Below the pieces are notes generated by a model. The model searched no databases. It was not told the DNA's origin and saw only the letters and a list, made by a program, of their open reading frames with translations. From Fomitopsis serialis (Eukaryota; Basidiomycota; Agaricomycetes; Polyporales; Fomitopsidaceae): a DNA stretch of 39,932 bases. The stretch is from assembly GCF_022376445.1 (NCBI RefSeq), contig NW_025955320.1, positions 1-39,932 on the forward strand, in the 5' to 3' direction. Positions 1 to 10,087 of the stretch are shown one piece after another. Made by a program: the position numbers and the translations under genes. Numbering within the stretch: position 1 is the stretch's first letter; each line of letters starts with the position of its first letter.

Positions 1-319
1 CGACGAGAGGCTGTCGTGCCAAATGGAAGAATGCCCGAGCATCTCGTACGACGCTGCAGTCCGTCCCGATCGCATTCCCCCGAGTAGCATGCGTCGCAGC
101 GCACTGCGTGTATCGTTCGCCGAAGAGATGCAGGCCGGACAGGCACGTCCTTGCGCCGTCGTCTTGCGGGCTGCGCGGCGGGCGAACCCGAGCCAACTCA
201 TCCCGACACACGAGGCAGTCGCGTACGCCCCGCAAAGCATCCTCCTGGATCCGTCCGTCAACGAAGAACGTCCACGGACCCTGCCCGATCAACGCGCAGG
301 TACCACACGCGCGGGCCAT
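1..319 (-). CDS. Possible edge ORF with Cys pairs, unknown function
   Basis: On the minus strand one frame is open from an ATG at 317-319 to the window edge, at least 106 codons without a stop. Its translation contains two CxxC pairs (CGTC near the start and CLVC about 30 residues later) separated by a stretch reading GPWTFFVDGRIQEDALRG, followed by an Arg/Pro-rich part and further Cys/His residues. The spacing would suit a small zinc-binding or cysteine-rich protein, but I recognise no family. A second minus-strand frame just upstream (258-488) also reads as plausible protein and could be the N-terminal part, joined by a frame break. In such GC-rich DNA, open frames occur by chance, so this is tentative. 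The gene, if real, continues beyond the left edge. Confidence 0.25.
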   Translation of the reverse strand, partial: MARACGTCALIGQGPWTFFVDGRIQEDALRGVRDCLVCRDELARVRPPRSPQDDGARTCLSGLHLFGERYTQCAATHATRGNAIGTDCSVVRDARAFFHLARQPLV

Positions 320-2474
320 CGAGCATGGGCCCGAACGTCGGCGTCGGTGGCACGGACGAGGCTGGCCATCCATGCCAAGTGGCACCGTGCTCGCTTCCGC
401 GGACGTCGTGCCTCGGAAAGGCGGCGGCGACTTGGTCGCTGTCATCGTGCGAGGTATAAGACCGAGAGCTGCGGGTGATACGAGGCATCGGTGAGTTGCG
501 TGTCCGACCGAGTCGAATGGGCGAGTACTAATTTCCTGTCGCAGCAGACGCGCTCGCCGAGTGAGCGTGCGTTGGCGATGGGCTGCGTGTGCGGGACGTC
601 GTGCACGGTGTCGGTCATGGGTGAAGGTAAGTTGTTCCTTGCGGATCAGGCGGTCCTGGAGTGTGCTGACGACGGGTGACCTGCAGAGCATCCTTGCGAG
701 CCGTTTGTCGGCGCGTGGGTCAGGAAGACTCGCGGCTTGCGAGCGTCGTCGACGGCTGCGAATCGTGGAGAGCGGGAAGGAACGGCGCGCCGCACGATCG
801 CTCGACGCGCGCGAATCCAGCCGGGTCTGGAGCAGTGAGCACACGTGTCTTGTAGTTGGGGAGTAGACGTACGTACGTAGACTCGCACAGGACGGTTGTG
901 ATGCATTTGGGCGCGCCGGCTGCACGTCGAAAGAGGAGTGCATTGCCGGGCCACTGCGGCCACTGCAGCTGCAGGCGGGCAGAGGAACGGGGGCCGTCGT
1001 CGTCGCGCACGACATTTTGACAGCTGACGCGTTGCTGACGCGCCGTCTTCCCTACCCGTGCGAGCGGGAGACCGTCATGGGTGTCGCATGGTTGTTGCCT
1101 GGTGCTGTCGCGTGTGATGAGAGCGTGGAGTGTGGGTCGTCGTCGGCAGTCCGCAAGACGGTACGGGCGCGTGTACCACCGCACAGATGAATGAATGTCG
1201 TCTCGTGCGTTGCACGGGCAGGACGGTGTTATGAGTGAGCGTACCGCGGCCCGGGGTGGAGTTGCACGCATGGCGGATGATTGCGGCGACGTGCACGGGC
1301 GAAGAATGGGTGCTGGGTGCTGGTGGTTGCTGGCGCGAGACGCCGAAAGGCTGCGGGTCGCACGTAGACTCGGTAGAGCGTGCGGGGGAGGCTGACGGGC
1401 GCTTGTTTGGCGGTGCTGCAGAGAACGGTGTGTAGCGAGCGATCCGGTGCACAAAGTCGCGCCCAACAAGTGGGGAGAGAGGATGGCACGATGCGTGAGT
1501 GTCGCGCGGAGGTGCGCAGGTAGAGAAGTGCGGGCGGGTTCGGGGCGGGGGAAGGCGGAAGCAAGTCGGGGAGAGAGCTGGAGAGATGAGTGTTGTGGAT
1601 GAATGCGTGCGATCCGGGAAGAAAAGGTGAAGACGGACCTCTGTGCTTGGCAACGAGCGGAAACGGTGCGTTGTGGGTACCGGCGGACGCGTCTCGGGCG
1701 GGCGGATGCAGCGAGGACAACAGCAGGTGTGGCAGGTGCGAGCGGAAGGGGCGGGAGAGCGAGAGACGCGGCGAGGGCGAGAGACGCGGCGGAGGGTCAG
1801 AGAAGAGGAGAGTCGGAGAACAGCAGCAAGCGGACGAGACGCGACGGTGCTGGCAAGGGACGCGCCGCAGCAGCGAGGACGGGACGGCAGCATGCATTGG
1901 CGAGGACGGCGGCGCCAGGGATGCAGCGTCGCACGACGACGATCGTGAGCGTGCAGGACGGGAGTCGCGTCACTGTCAATGTAAGGTTAGGGTTGCAGAT
2001 ACCGCGTCTTGCTCCTGGCACTGCTTGGTTCGGACTATCAAGGCTTACATCCGTTTTCTACGCGGTGATAACGGTGCAGTCTTTCACCATTCCTGCGCAT
2101 GTTTGCGCCAACATATTGCGCCAACGCTGGCAGAGAGGAACGGTGAGTATCCCGTGACGATCTCGGGCCGTGACTTGCCCCTGTCTAGACTCGTATTTCT
2201 CACCACGCATGTTCGGGCTGTAACCAGAAACGTTGCCTTGTCGCGACGGTAGCTTGACGGTAGCCGCGAATCGACAGTGTAACACGTTGGTGAGTCCACA
2301 TGCACCGCTGTCGATTTTTTCGTGATTTTCTGCGACTGACGTCTTAGCCGGATCTTGATCGGCCGCACAGGCACTCGGAGCGGAACTCCAGTCCCATATT
2401 TTAGGACGTCCGCCGCCCAACCGCCGCGTCGGGCCACCACCTCTTGTCTCCTTGCCTCTTGGTCTCTGGTATAC
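320..2474. other. Long gene-poor region upstream of the arrestin gene
   Basis: About 2.1 kb in which I find no recognisable protein. All open frames here are low in complexity (Arg/Ser/Pro-rich) and conflict with each other. The stretch around 1500-1960 is strongly purine-rich on the plus strand, with a direct repeat of a 15-base GAGAGACGCGG-type unit near 1760-1795. Around 866-880 there is a short ACGT tandem. The region most likely holds the arrestin promoter and 5' leader. Confidence 0.4.
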
Positions 2475-5265
2475 ATGCCTGCGCCGACGAAACAGCCGCA
2501 GAAGAATGCCTTCGACATCCGTCTCGCAGAGTCCGTGGTGTTCCTCCGCGCAGGAGATGCCACCGGCAGACCCCGCAACATGCAGGCCGACGCCCCTCCT
2601 GGCATGCTTCGTGGGCTGCTAACGCTCACGCTCGTCAAGCCGACGAAGATCTCCAGCATTGAAATCGAGCTGGTGGGAAAGACGAGCACGGCCTGGCCTG
2701 AAGGTATGTCGCAAAACTGCCGCCGTTCTCCGGGAGTTTCTCACCGCTCTTGCTTTAATTGAAAGGAGTGGGCGCGCGCCGTGTCGAAGTCACCGAGGAG
2801 CATGAGATCTACGCACAGTCATACATCCTCTTTCGCGCAGGCTCGGAGACACCGTACAGGAACAGCCGCCGCACGCTCTCCGTGGGCCCTGGCATTGCGC
2901 TCGACCGTGATGACGACGACCGCTCCGAATCCTCGAGTGAAGATATGCACGGTACGGTTCACCGGCCACCCAGTGATGAGCGGAGGGGCCGTGACCGAGG
3001 TCCGCCACCGGCACTTGTGAACAACGCATTCGCGTCGAGGCGAAATATGAGCGTCGACCAGACGTATTTCCAGCGTGATTACGTCGCGCACCGCGACAAC
3101 GGCCTCCCCCCTATATTGACCGCTTCACCCCCTTACACACCGACGGCAGAGACCGTTCCACAGCATGCATTCAGTCCGACGCTCCTCACTCCCGCCGCGT
3201 CCGTCTCGCATCGCATGAACACCGTCGACGAGCTACCCACCCAGGAGGCTGCCTCGTCTGCGGACGAGTACGGCCAGGGTCGCAGCTCCGAACCGGACAC
3301 GGAACGCAGCAGTGGGTCTTTTCACTCGTCCCCGGGTACACGCGTACTGACCACACCGTAGGCCTCGCATCTGCGCGGCACCCGTCTCCTCTTGCCCGGA
3401 TGGGCGGGTCCTCCGCGTCTAGCCTGCGCCTAACCAGCAGCCCGCACTCGCAATCTGCGCGCCCGTCGCTCGACGACGAGCGCCCCGAGTTCCTCGTCGG
3501 GAGCAGCCATAGCCCTCTGCCCACCCGCCTGCGTCCGCGCCGGCCACGCAGCGTTCGCTCTCGCGTTCGGCCGACCAGCGCAATCAGCGCCATCAGCGCG
3601 AAGGCTCGTCGGACCTCCGGGAGCATGCGGATGACGGGCGCGGACGGAAGCACAAGCGGTTCAGCTTCGCGAACGTGTCGAATGCGCTGCTGGACGTCGT
3701 CATGGACCGTGTGCGCTCACGCTCGCGGTCGTCGTTCCCGGACGGCTACGGAGGCGACGCGACGCCCCCTCGAGGGCGCACGCGCGAGCGTCCATTCGAA
3801 GACGTGTTCCACGACGATGAGGAGGGCGCGCCTGCGAGGGACCGCGAGCGCTCTACCCTCGAACGGGTGAGCGAAGTGCTGGGATTAGACGGCGAGGATG
3901 GGAAAGAGTGGGGAGAAGGCTGGAAGGAGTTCAAAAAAGGTGAGCATCGCTCCTTACGGCTCGTCTACCCCCGAAGCTCAACTTTGTCAATCTGCGGTCC
4001 TGCCGTCGTGAAGGCACGTACACATGGCCGATCTCTTTCGCGATCCCCGCGAGCTCGCCGCCGACGCTGCACTGCGACCTCGGGCACGTGACGTGGAAGC
4101 TGAAGGCGTATGCGCACCGGCCGGGGACGTTCACGACGAAGATGTCCGCGGCGCAGGAGATCACGGTCGTTACGTGTCCGTCGGAAGATGACCTCGAGGA
4201 GACGGAGAGCATCATCGTCGAACGCCAGTGGGACACACAGATGCAGTACCTCATCACCATCTCTGGGCGGAGCTTCCCCATTGGCGGGGTTATGCCCATC
4301 AGCTTAACCTTCATGCCTTGGACGAAGATGAAGATCTACAGAATCTCCGTACTCATAGAAGGTTTGCAGTTCTCTGCTGTACCCCAGTCTCATCGGTTGG
4401 CTGATCTCTCTTGTCAACCAGAGCGTGTAGACTACTGGACCGACTTCAAGCGTATCGCGCGCACAGACCCACTGACCCGCATCCCCCTTATGTCCCTGAA
4501 AAGTCCACAAAAGGATGGTCCGCACATCCTCCCGCTAGATTCCCCCGACCCTCAAGCGTTCATGCAGTCCCCCTTCACCGACTTGGTACCGCCAGGCGAG
4601 GACGTCGGCGACTACGCTTCGAGTCTCATGGGTCCCGGGCCATGGCGGATCCAGAAGGACCTGCAGCTGCCCGAGGCATGCAACGTGCTGCACTTCACCA
4701 ACCGCAATAGGCGGAGCAACATCTTCGTCACCCACATGCTCAAGGTCATCTTCCGCGTCGAGCGGGGCGACGACCAGGCGGTCGATCCCAGACCGGCAGG
4801 CGGAAGCTGTTCGACATCGTCGTGCAGACGCCGATCCACATACTCTCGGTGAGCTTTTCTCCTCCAGCCCCGTTTCGTGGAACTTCTAACCTGCTAACCC
4901 GTCCCGCAGTGCCTGTGCAACGCCGATAACCTCTCCCTGCCCCCCTATTCCGGCGCGATCGAAGTCCAGCCGCGTCACCACGCCTGCTGCAACTACGTCC
5001 GCTCATCCAGAAACAGCCACTCTCCCGCCAATCGCGAACTCTACCCGAATACCGCGTTCATGCCCTGCCCGGAGGGCAGAGGGTAGCCGAGCGCATCGTG
5101 ACACCCTCACCCGCCGAACTCCATCCCGTTCGCCCGCCGCCACCGCTCACGCGTCAGGACTCCATCTTCCAGCGCGGCGCGCAGTTTGAGCGGCTCGTCG
5201 CTGGACAGGAGAGCGAGCTCGGCGAAGCGCCGCCAGCGTACGAAGACGTCGTCCAACTCTCATAA
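2475..5265 (+). CDS. Alpha-arrestin (arrestin-related trafficking adaptor) with C-terminal PPAY motif; four apparent frame breaks
   Basis: Arrestin-like adaptors recruit an Rsp5/Nedd4 ubiquitin ligase to plasma-membrane transporters and direct their endocytosis. Exons read as 2475-2703, 2766-3939, 4014-4361, 4422-4848 and 4910-5265, all with GT-AG introns of 60-74 nt. Exon 1 gives the first arrestin-N strands (LLTLTLVKPTKISSIEIELVG). The fold resumes after about 390 residues of Ser/Arg-rich insert with GTYTWPISFAIP, ERQWDTQMQYLITISGRSFP, MPWTKMKIYRISVLIE and KLFDIVVQTPIHILS, which form the arrestin-C domain. The last residues are EAPPAYEDVVQLS, a PPxY ligase-binding motif. Frame is lost near 3331-3358, 3513-3526, 4787-4792 and 5060-5090; each is restored by one extra base, and 4787-4792 looks like AAG reduced to AG. 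The start is the first ATG before the conserved N-terminal strand. The gene converges on TRK. The family call is firm; the cargo is unknown. Confidence 0.88.
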
Positions 5266-5680
5266 ACCCCTCACGAGCCAACCTCATGTTCTCTGTGCCC
5301 GGACACTGCCCATGCAATACTTATTACCCTGGTCGATCGATTCCCGGCACCCGCGTGCCCCCGTCTCGTTTGTAGCAGTTGAAGATATTTTGTAGCCCAG
5401 GATTCTATATTGTGGAAGCGAGGCGAGGCTAATAGACTGCCTTCGCCCTCCCGGAGCTTGGATAGTGTGTGGTATACTTTAGAAGGACTGTTCTGTAGTA
5501 CTAGAGAGGCTAACTGTACAAGCGATATACTAATTGACAAAGCAATGCGACGAATAAAGTTAGAATGCGAGCGTATGAGTGTGGAAGAAATAATGTGAGT
5601 GCATATGTCTATGGTGTCCGTTGCTGGTGCGGATTCTATAGTATGGGTGGGGAACTTGGGTTCATTGGGTCTCCGCACTA

Positions 5681-8600
5681 TCATGCTGCTGCTGTTGTTG
5701 TTTCTGCTGCCGCTGTTGTTGCTGGTTGTTGCAACATCTCCTGGTTTGGTTGAGACTGAGCGGACTCGGGGCCGCCTGATTTCATGGTGGAAGGCGAGCG
5801 AACGTGCGATCTCCGGAGCTGGCTCCGTTCGTCCGCGTCGGCGCTCATGGCGTCGAACGTCACCGAAGAACGGCGCGCATTGTTTGAAGCGATCTCGTTG
5901 ATACGGTCTGTCGATGCATGCGAGAACTCCGCCGGTAGCATGACGGCGCGGTCGATGGCCACCGGCAATCCACGATGTCGTCCACGAATCATGACGGCGC
6001 AGATGATCAGCTTCGACAAGGTCCTCAACGCGCCGGAGAACGAAAAGTTGTCCTAGGTGCGGGCGATTCAGTTGCTATGTCACGCACATGGATGAATATA
6101 CTACATATGGAACACCGAGGCTCAGCCCAACAGTTCCGTATGCAGAAACGACCTCGAACACTGATAAAACGTCAGACAGTGAGCAGCTCCGTGTCAAGGG
6201 TAAACGTACACAAGCGGAAGATATTGAACCACGAGGCCGACGATTCATCCTCAAGGCCATCTTTCTGTGCAGAGCATTGGTCATTGGGATTTCTATTCTA
6301 GACGAGAGCACTCACTTCGATGATACAGACGAGCACGAGTGCTAATCCCAACCACCACATATCTACAGGCTCCTGTTGAGTCGATTTCATGGCGGATGAG
6401 GTATATTACTCACCGAACGACAGTTGTTTCCGCATGTGCATAGCGAGATAGCGGCTCCAGACTGTGACACGATTGCCGGTAGGATTGAAATCGTCTTCCG
6501 CAGACTCCTCCTCGTCCTCGTCCTCGAAACACCCAACGATCGCTCTTCGTATACATTCGTGGACCGTACACTTTGCATCGCATTAGCCTCATCTCAACAA
6601 CTGGATCTGAAGGAAGCAATACCTCATAGCGACCGGGTCTATCGGTCATCCGTCAGCCTTTGTCGTGGAGATATATGGCAACACTGCACTCACATACACT
6701 GACATACATCATGATGACGTACAGCACCCTACAGACAACATGAGCATCGACACGAGCAGATGAGAGAGATCGACGGACTTGACAGCTGGGGCAAGATCCG
6801 CAAGGGTCACGGTCGCAAACCCTGCCGCCCTGACCGCCAATGCTTGCAACGTCCCAATGACGACGCGTACGCCGACAGGTATCGACGTGATTGTTGGATT
6901 GCCAAGATCAAGAACCAGGAAGCAAAACCAATCCGTGAGACTAGTACGAACACGTCTCAGCAGCAGTGTCACTGGGTGGTTGCATCGCTCACTTTAGCGC
7001 GAGCAGACCGTGAAGAGGAACCACGTCTGGTGAGACGGGAACAAGTACACGAAACACCGTCTAGGGTGATCGAGCAAAAAGTGCAGCGTCTCATTCAGGC
7101 GGGAACCTTGGGGGACTACTTTGGACAACACCCATCTGCGACCGCGGATTAGTTACGTGGGAATGGATGATCAGGATCGCGTCACATACATGCCGAACCG
7201 TAGACTTTACGCCAGCGCATAAATCTGTGAGTTATTGTCATCAGATTGGCAGAGCATCAAACTCACAATACAGGCTTCAGAAAAGACTCAGTTCGATGAT
7301 AGCACGTGGACATGAGATAGATCAAACTTACAAACGCAGTATTGCCCGCCAAAATGAGGAAGATCAGGATGAAGATCATAAGATACGCCTTCTGGAATGG
7401 CACCATTGACTCGTCCTCCAAGGACATCCCCGTGTTTGTATAAGCCGACACGACCTGAAATGCAGAGAACCTGCGGACTAGTTAGCCATGCCATCCGCAA
7501 ATAGATGTGGTGGCATACCAGATAGGCGAGACATCACGGTAGAGCTGAGGTGGATGGAAGTCGTTTTGCCACCGCGACATCGACATGTACGGCGCGATAA
7601 TACCCATGCCAGCAGCTGGATCAGTACATGATACTGCGCAAGCATGAGTCTAGAGACCGTGACAAGAAGCATGCACGCCCACCCCGCCAACGATCCACAG
7701 CAAGGCCCCAGCGCGCGATACTCAACGCCGCCCAGCTCTTCCAGCTGTTCATTCGTCAACTCCTTGAATTCCGAATTGCGCCCGACGACCGCATCGAAGC
7801 TGATATAGGTCACGGGGCGCCCGCTCGGGGCAAGCGACTGCTGTGAAACAATCGTACGTGTGCGCGGCATGGTCATCGTGCGTGTCATTTTTTGCTCCAG
7901 TTGCGGGAAGAGCCGCCGGAAAAGGCTGGTGAAGAGTTCGTGCGGCATCGGGAACCCTCCAAATCCACTGTGGAGGGTGTGCGTGCGCTCCGTCCGACGG
8001 CTGTGGTACGATGCGTTGGATTGCGGATATGACAGCGTTGGTCGCCGCATAGAACCTAGCACGGTTTCATGATCAGTCGTCACTGAGATGCTATGCACTC
8101 ACGTCGATCGCGGGACGACCCATAGTCATCCCAGCCACTCGGGGCAACGCTGCGGTTCGAGCGCACTTCACGGTTAGGCCGTGGAGAGTTCGCGAATTCG
8201 ATTGTCTGTGTCCGGGAGAACGTCTCTGACCTCCCCTGCGAGGCGAGCGTGATCGTCACGGACCGCGGCAAGGGGCTCACTTCTGCGGACAATCGTCACG
8301 ATTGCTGTGAGACCAAGTCAACATTCGACCTACCTGGCTCTGGCGAGTCGGACATTCGACCTGGCGGTTCTGAGAACATTCGCGGAGGTCTATGCTAATC
8401 AGGAAGTGTCTGAGCCCATGCGTTCAACCACTCACTTGTCTCTGCCATTTGACTGGGCAGACTGCACAGATCTGGCGTCGCTCAGGCCTGCAGAATCCGG
8501 CGCCTCACCAGCCGGCGCTTGCTGGCCAGGTTCAGCAACCCGCATCGCATGCTCGACCAACGAAGGGTTGTCAATGTCTGCAAACGCCAGGTAGCGTCCG

Positions 8601-9702
8601 GGCGACTGCATCTCGTACTCGTCGTTCCGCTGTTGCGTTTTCGAGCTCGGATTCTGAGGCGCCTCCGAGTTAGACGTGAAAAAGTCCGAGCGGCCTGCGC
8701 TGATCCACCCGCTTGGGTTGACCAGTTGCGGCGCGGCGTCCATCCGGCGAATCATGTCCACTCGGACCCGAGCTGATCCTCGATGATCCTCGCTCGAGCT
8801 GTCAGAAGCGCGATCGACGTCCTTCGAAGCAGTGTACTTGTCGGTGTAAACAGCTCTAGGACGCGTCGCCACCACGGCACTATCTTCACGCCAACTGGTC
8901 GCCGGGCCTTCGCAGAGGCTTTGCGAGCCATCTCGGCCTCAGGATGTGTTGGAACTTGTTGGCAAAGTAGCTCCTGTGCTGCGATGAGTATGCAGACGGT
9001 GAAGCCTGGCTGTTCGTACCTTCGGATGTAGACCATGACCCACGCGACTGTCACCTGCACGGATGTAAGCACACTTGAATCTCATGCGACGCAGCACACG
9101 TACAGGGCTTCCGAGACACATCTGGGCGAAGAGCAGGAACTGCTGGAACGGCGTCAAGGTACTGAGGTTGATCGTGGCCAGTCCGCACACTGTCATGGAA
9201 GTGACGCAACAGAACAGACAGTCGATGTACGAGATATGGTACTCTCCATTGGTGGCGTAGAGGATTCCGGAGAAGATCAGAGGGGTGAACGTACTGTTGG
9301 ACAGCCATCATCAGTACGTGTATAGGTGCAGACACGGACAAATGCACGAAGAAACGCGGCACACGTTCCACGCCTCCAAGACGCCTCGCCGTCACCCCTG
9401 GCGTATGGCTAAAATCCCGCACCCGAACACATGTTCCGCACAAGGCATATTCTGTCAATCTTGCTGGTCTGATTGAGATCGAGCAGAACCAGCAGTGAAG
9501 CAGACTGAAGCAAGTAACTGAGGTCAGGCAGCATAGGTCATTGACTCGAAATGATGGGACAAGACACGACCAGAGTGGGTGGTTACGTACAAACGAGTAA
9601 GTGTATACGGAAGAAGTTCAGGTGTGCTATCACGAATGACGAGGCGTCCTTCAGTCGCGCAGACCACGTCCCGTGAAGCCGTCTAGAGTATATTGAAGGC
9701 AT
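5681..9702 (-). CDS. TRK-type high-affinity potassium transporter; several apparent frame breaks
   Basis: Plasma-membrane K+ uptake protein of the fungal TRK/TrkH family. Read from 9702 downwards: an N-terminal segment ending HLNFFRIHLLV (exon 9591-9702), then FTPLIFSGILYATNGEYHIS and MTVCGLATINLSTLTPF (first pore module, exon 9104-9293), then SPVTVAWVMVYIRR across the intron at 9055-9103. A long charged cytoplasmic loop follows (8.9-7.9 kb, with DMIRRMDAAPQLVNPSGWI). Next come YISFDAVVGRNSEF, VVSAYTNTGMSLEDESMVPF, LDLGNPTITSIPVGVRVVIG, VRAAGFATVTLADLAPAVK, VYEERSLGV and FEVVSAYGTVGLSLGVPY. It ends with CAVMIRGRHRGLPVAIDRAV and an Ala/Gln/Thr-rich tail. GxxTxG-like filter segments recur, as expected for four pore modules. 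Frame breaks lie near 9290, 8940, 8855, 7707 and 7606, all one base short. The first intron is about 297 nt, long for this window. The start is inferred from the ATG before the conserved N-terminus. Confidence 0.88.
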
Positions 9703-10087
9703 GGAGAGGTGATCCCGTTGACAGCGGTTGGTTTCCGGGTGTCGGCGGCGCCGAAAGAGGCCAGCGGTCTCCAATAGATGTGGGCTAGTACAGCTCATGT
9801 GGTAGAGCCATAGAGGGGGTGTGGAGGTAGGTTACGGTTGAAATGAAAGCAATGCGGATGAGATTCGAATTCCCAGCCGAGCTCAGGCCAAGCTCGCAAC
9901 ATATGGGACAGCCACCGGTAATTGCCGAATTGATCCCGAGGCTGTGAGTTGTTACAGATTGTTACCCAGTGATTGATCAGGGATCATTTACAATAGACAC
10001 ATTTCAAGCGCCGCCTCAGGGGCCCATCCGCCAATGAGTGAGTACGACTGACACGGTCACTGTGCCAAAGATACTTCAAGTTGTCCC
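9703..10087. other. Intergenic: TRK promoter region and ABCC 3' flank
   Basis: About 385 bases between the start of the TRK gene and the stop of the upstream minus-strand ABC transporter. There are no coding motifs. The region must hold the TRK promoter (read on the minus strand) and the 3' untranslated region of the ABC gene. I see no clear TATA box. Confidence 0.4.

Noticed and set aside
1229..1897. Long minus-strand open frame (222 codons) opposite the purine tract
   Set aside because: It is Pro/Ser/Leu/Arg-biased, an expected shadow of purine-rich DNA on the other strand, with no motif.
1984..1996. GGTTAGGG resembling a fungal telomere repeat unit
   Set aside because: It is a single copy only; telomeric arrays need many tandem units.
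2475..5265. Programmed frameshifting as an explanation for the frame jumps
   Set aside because: There is no shared slippery site. Breaks occur in unrelated genes, in both strands and many times per gene, which programmed frameshifting cannot explain.
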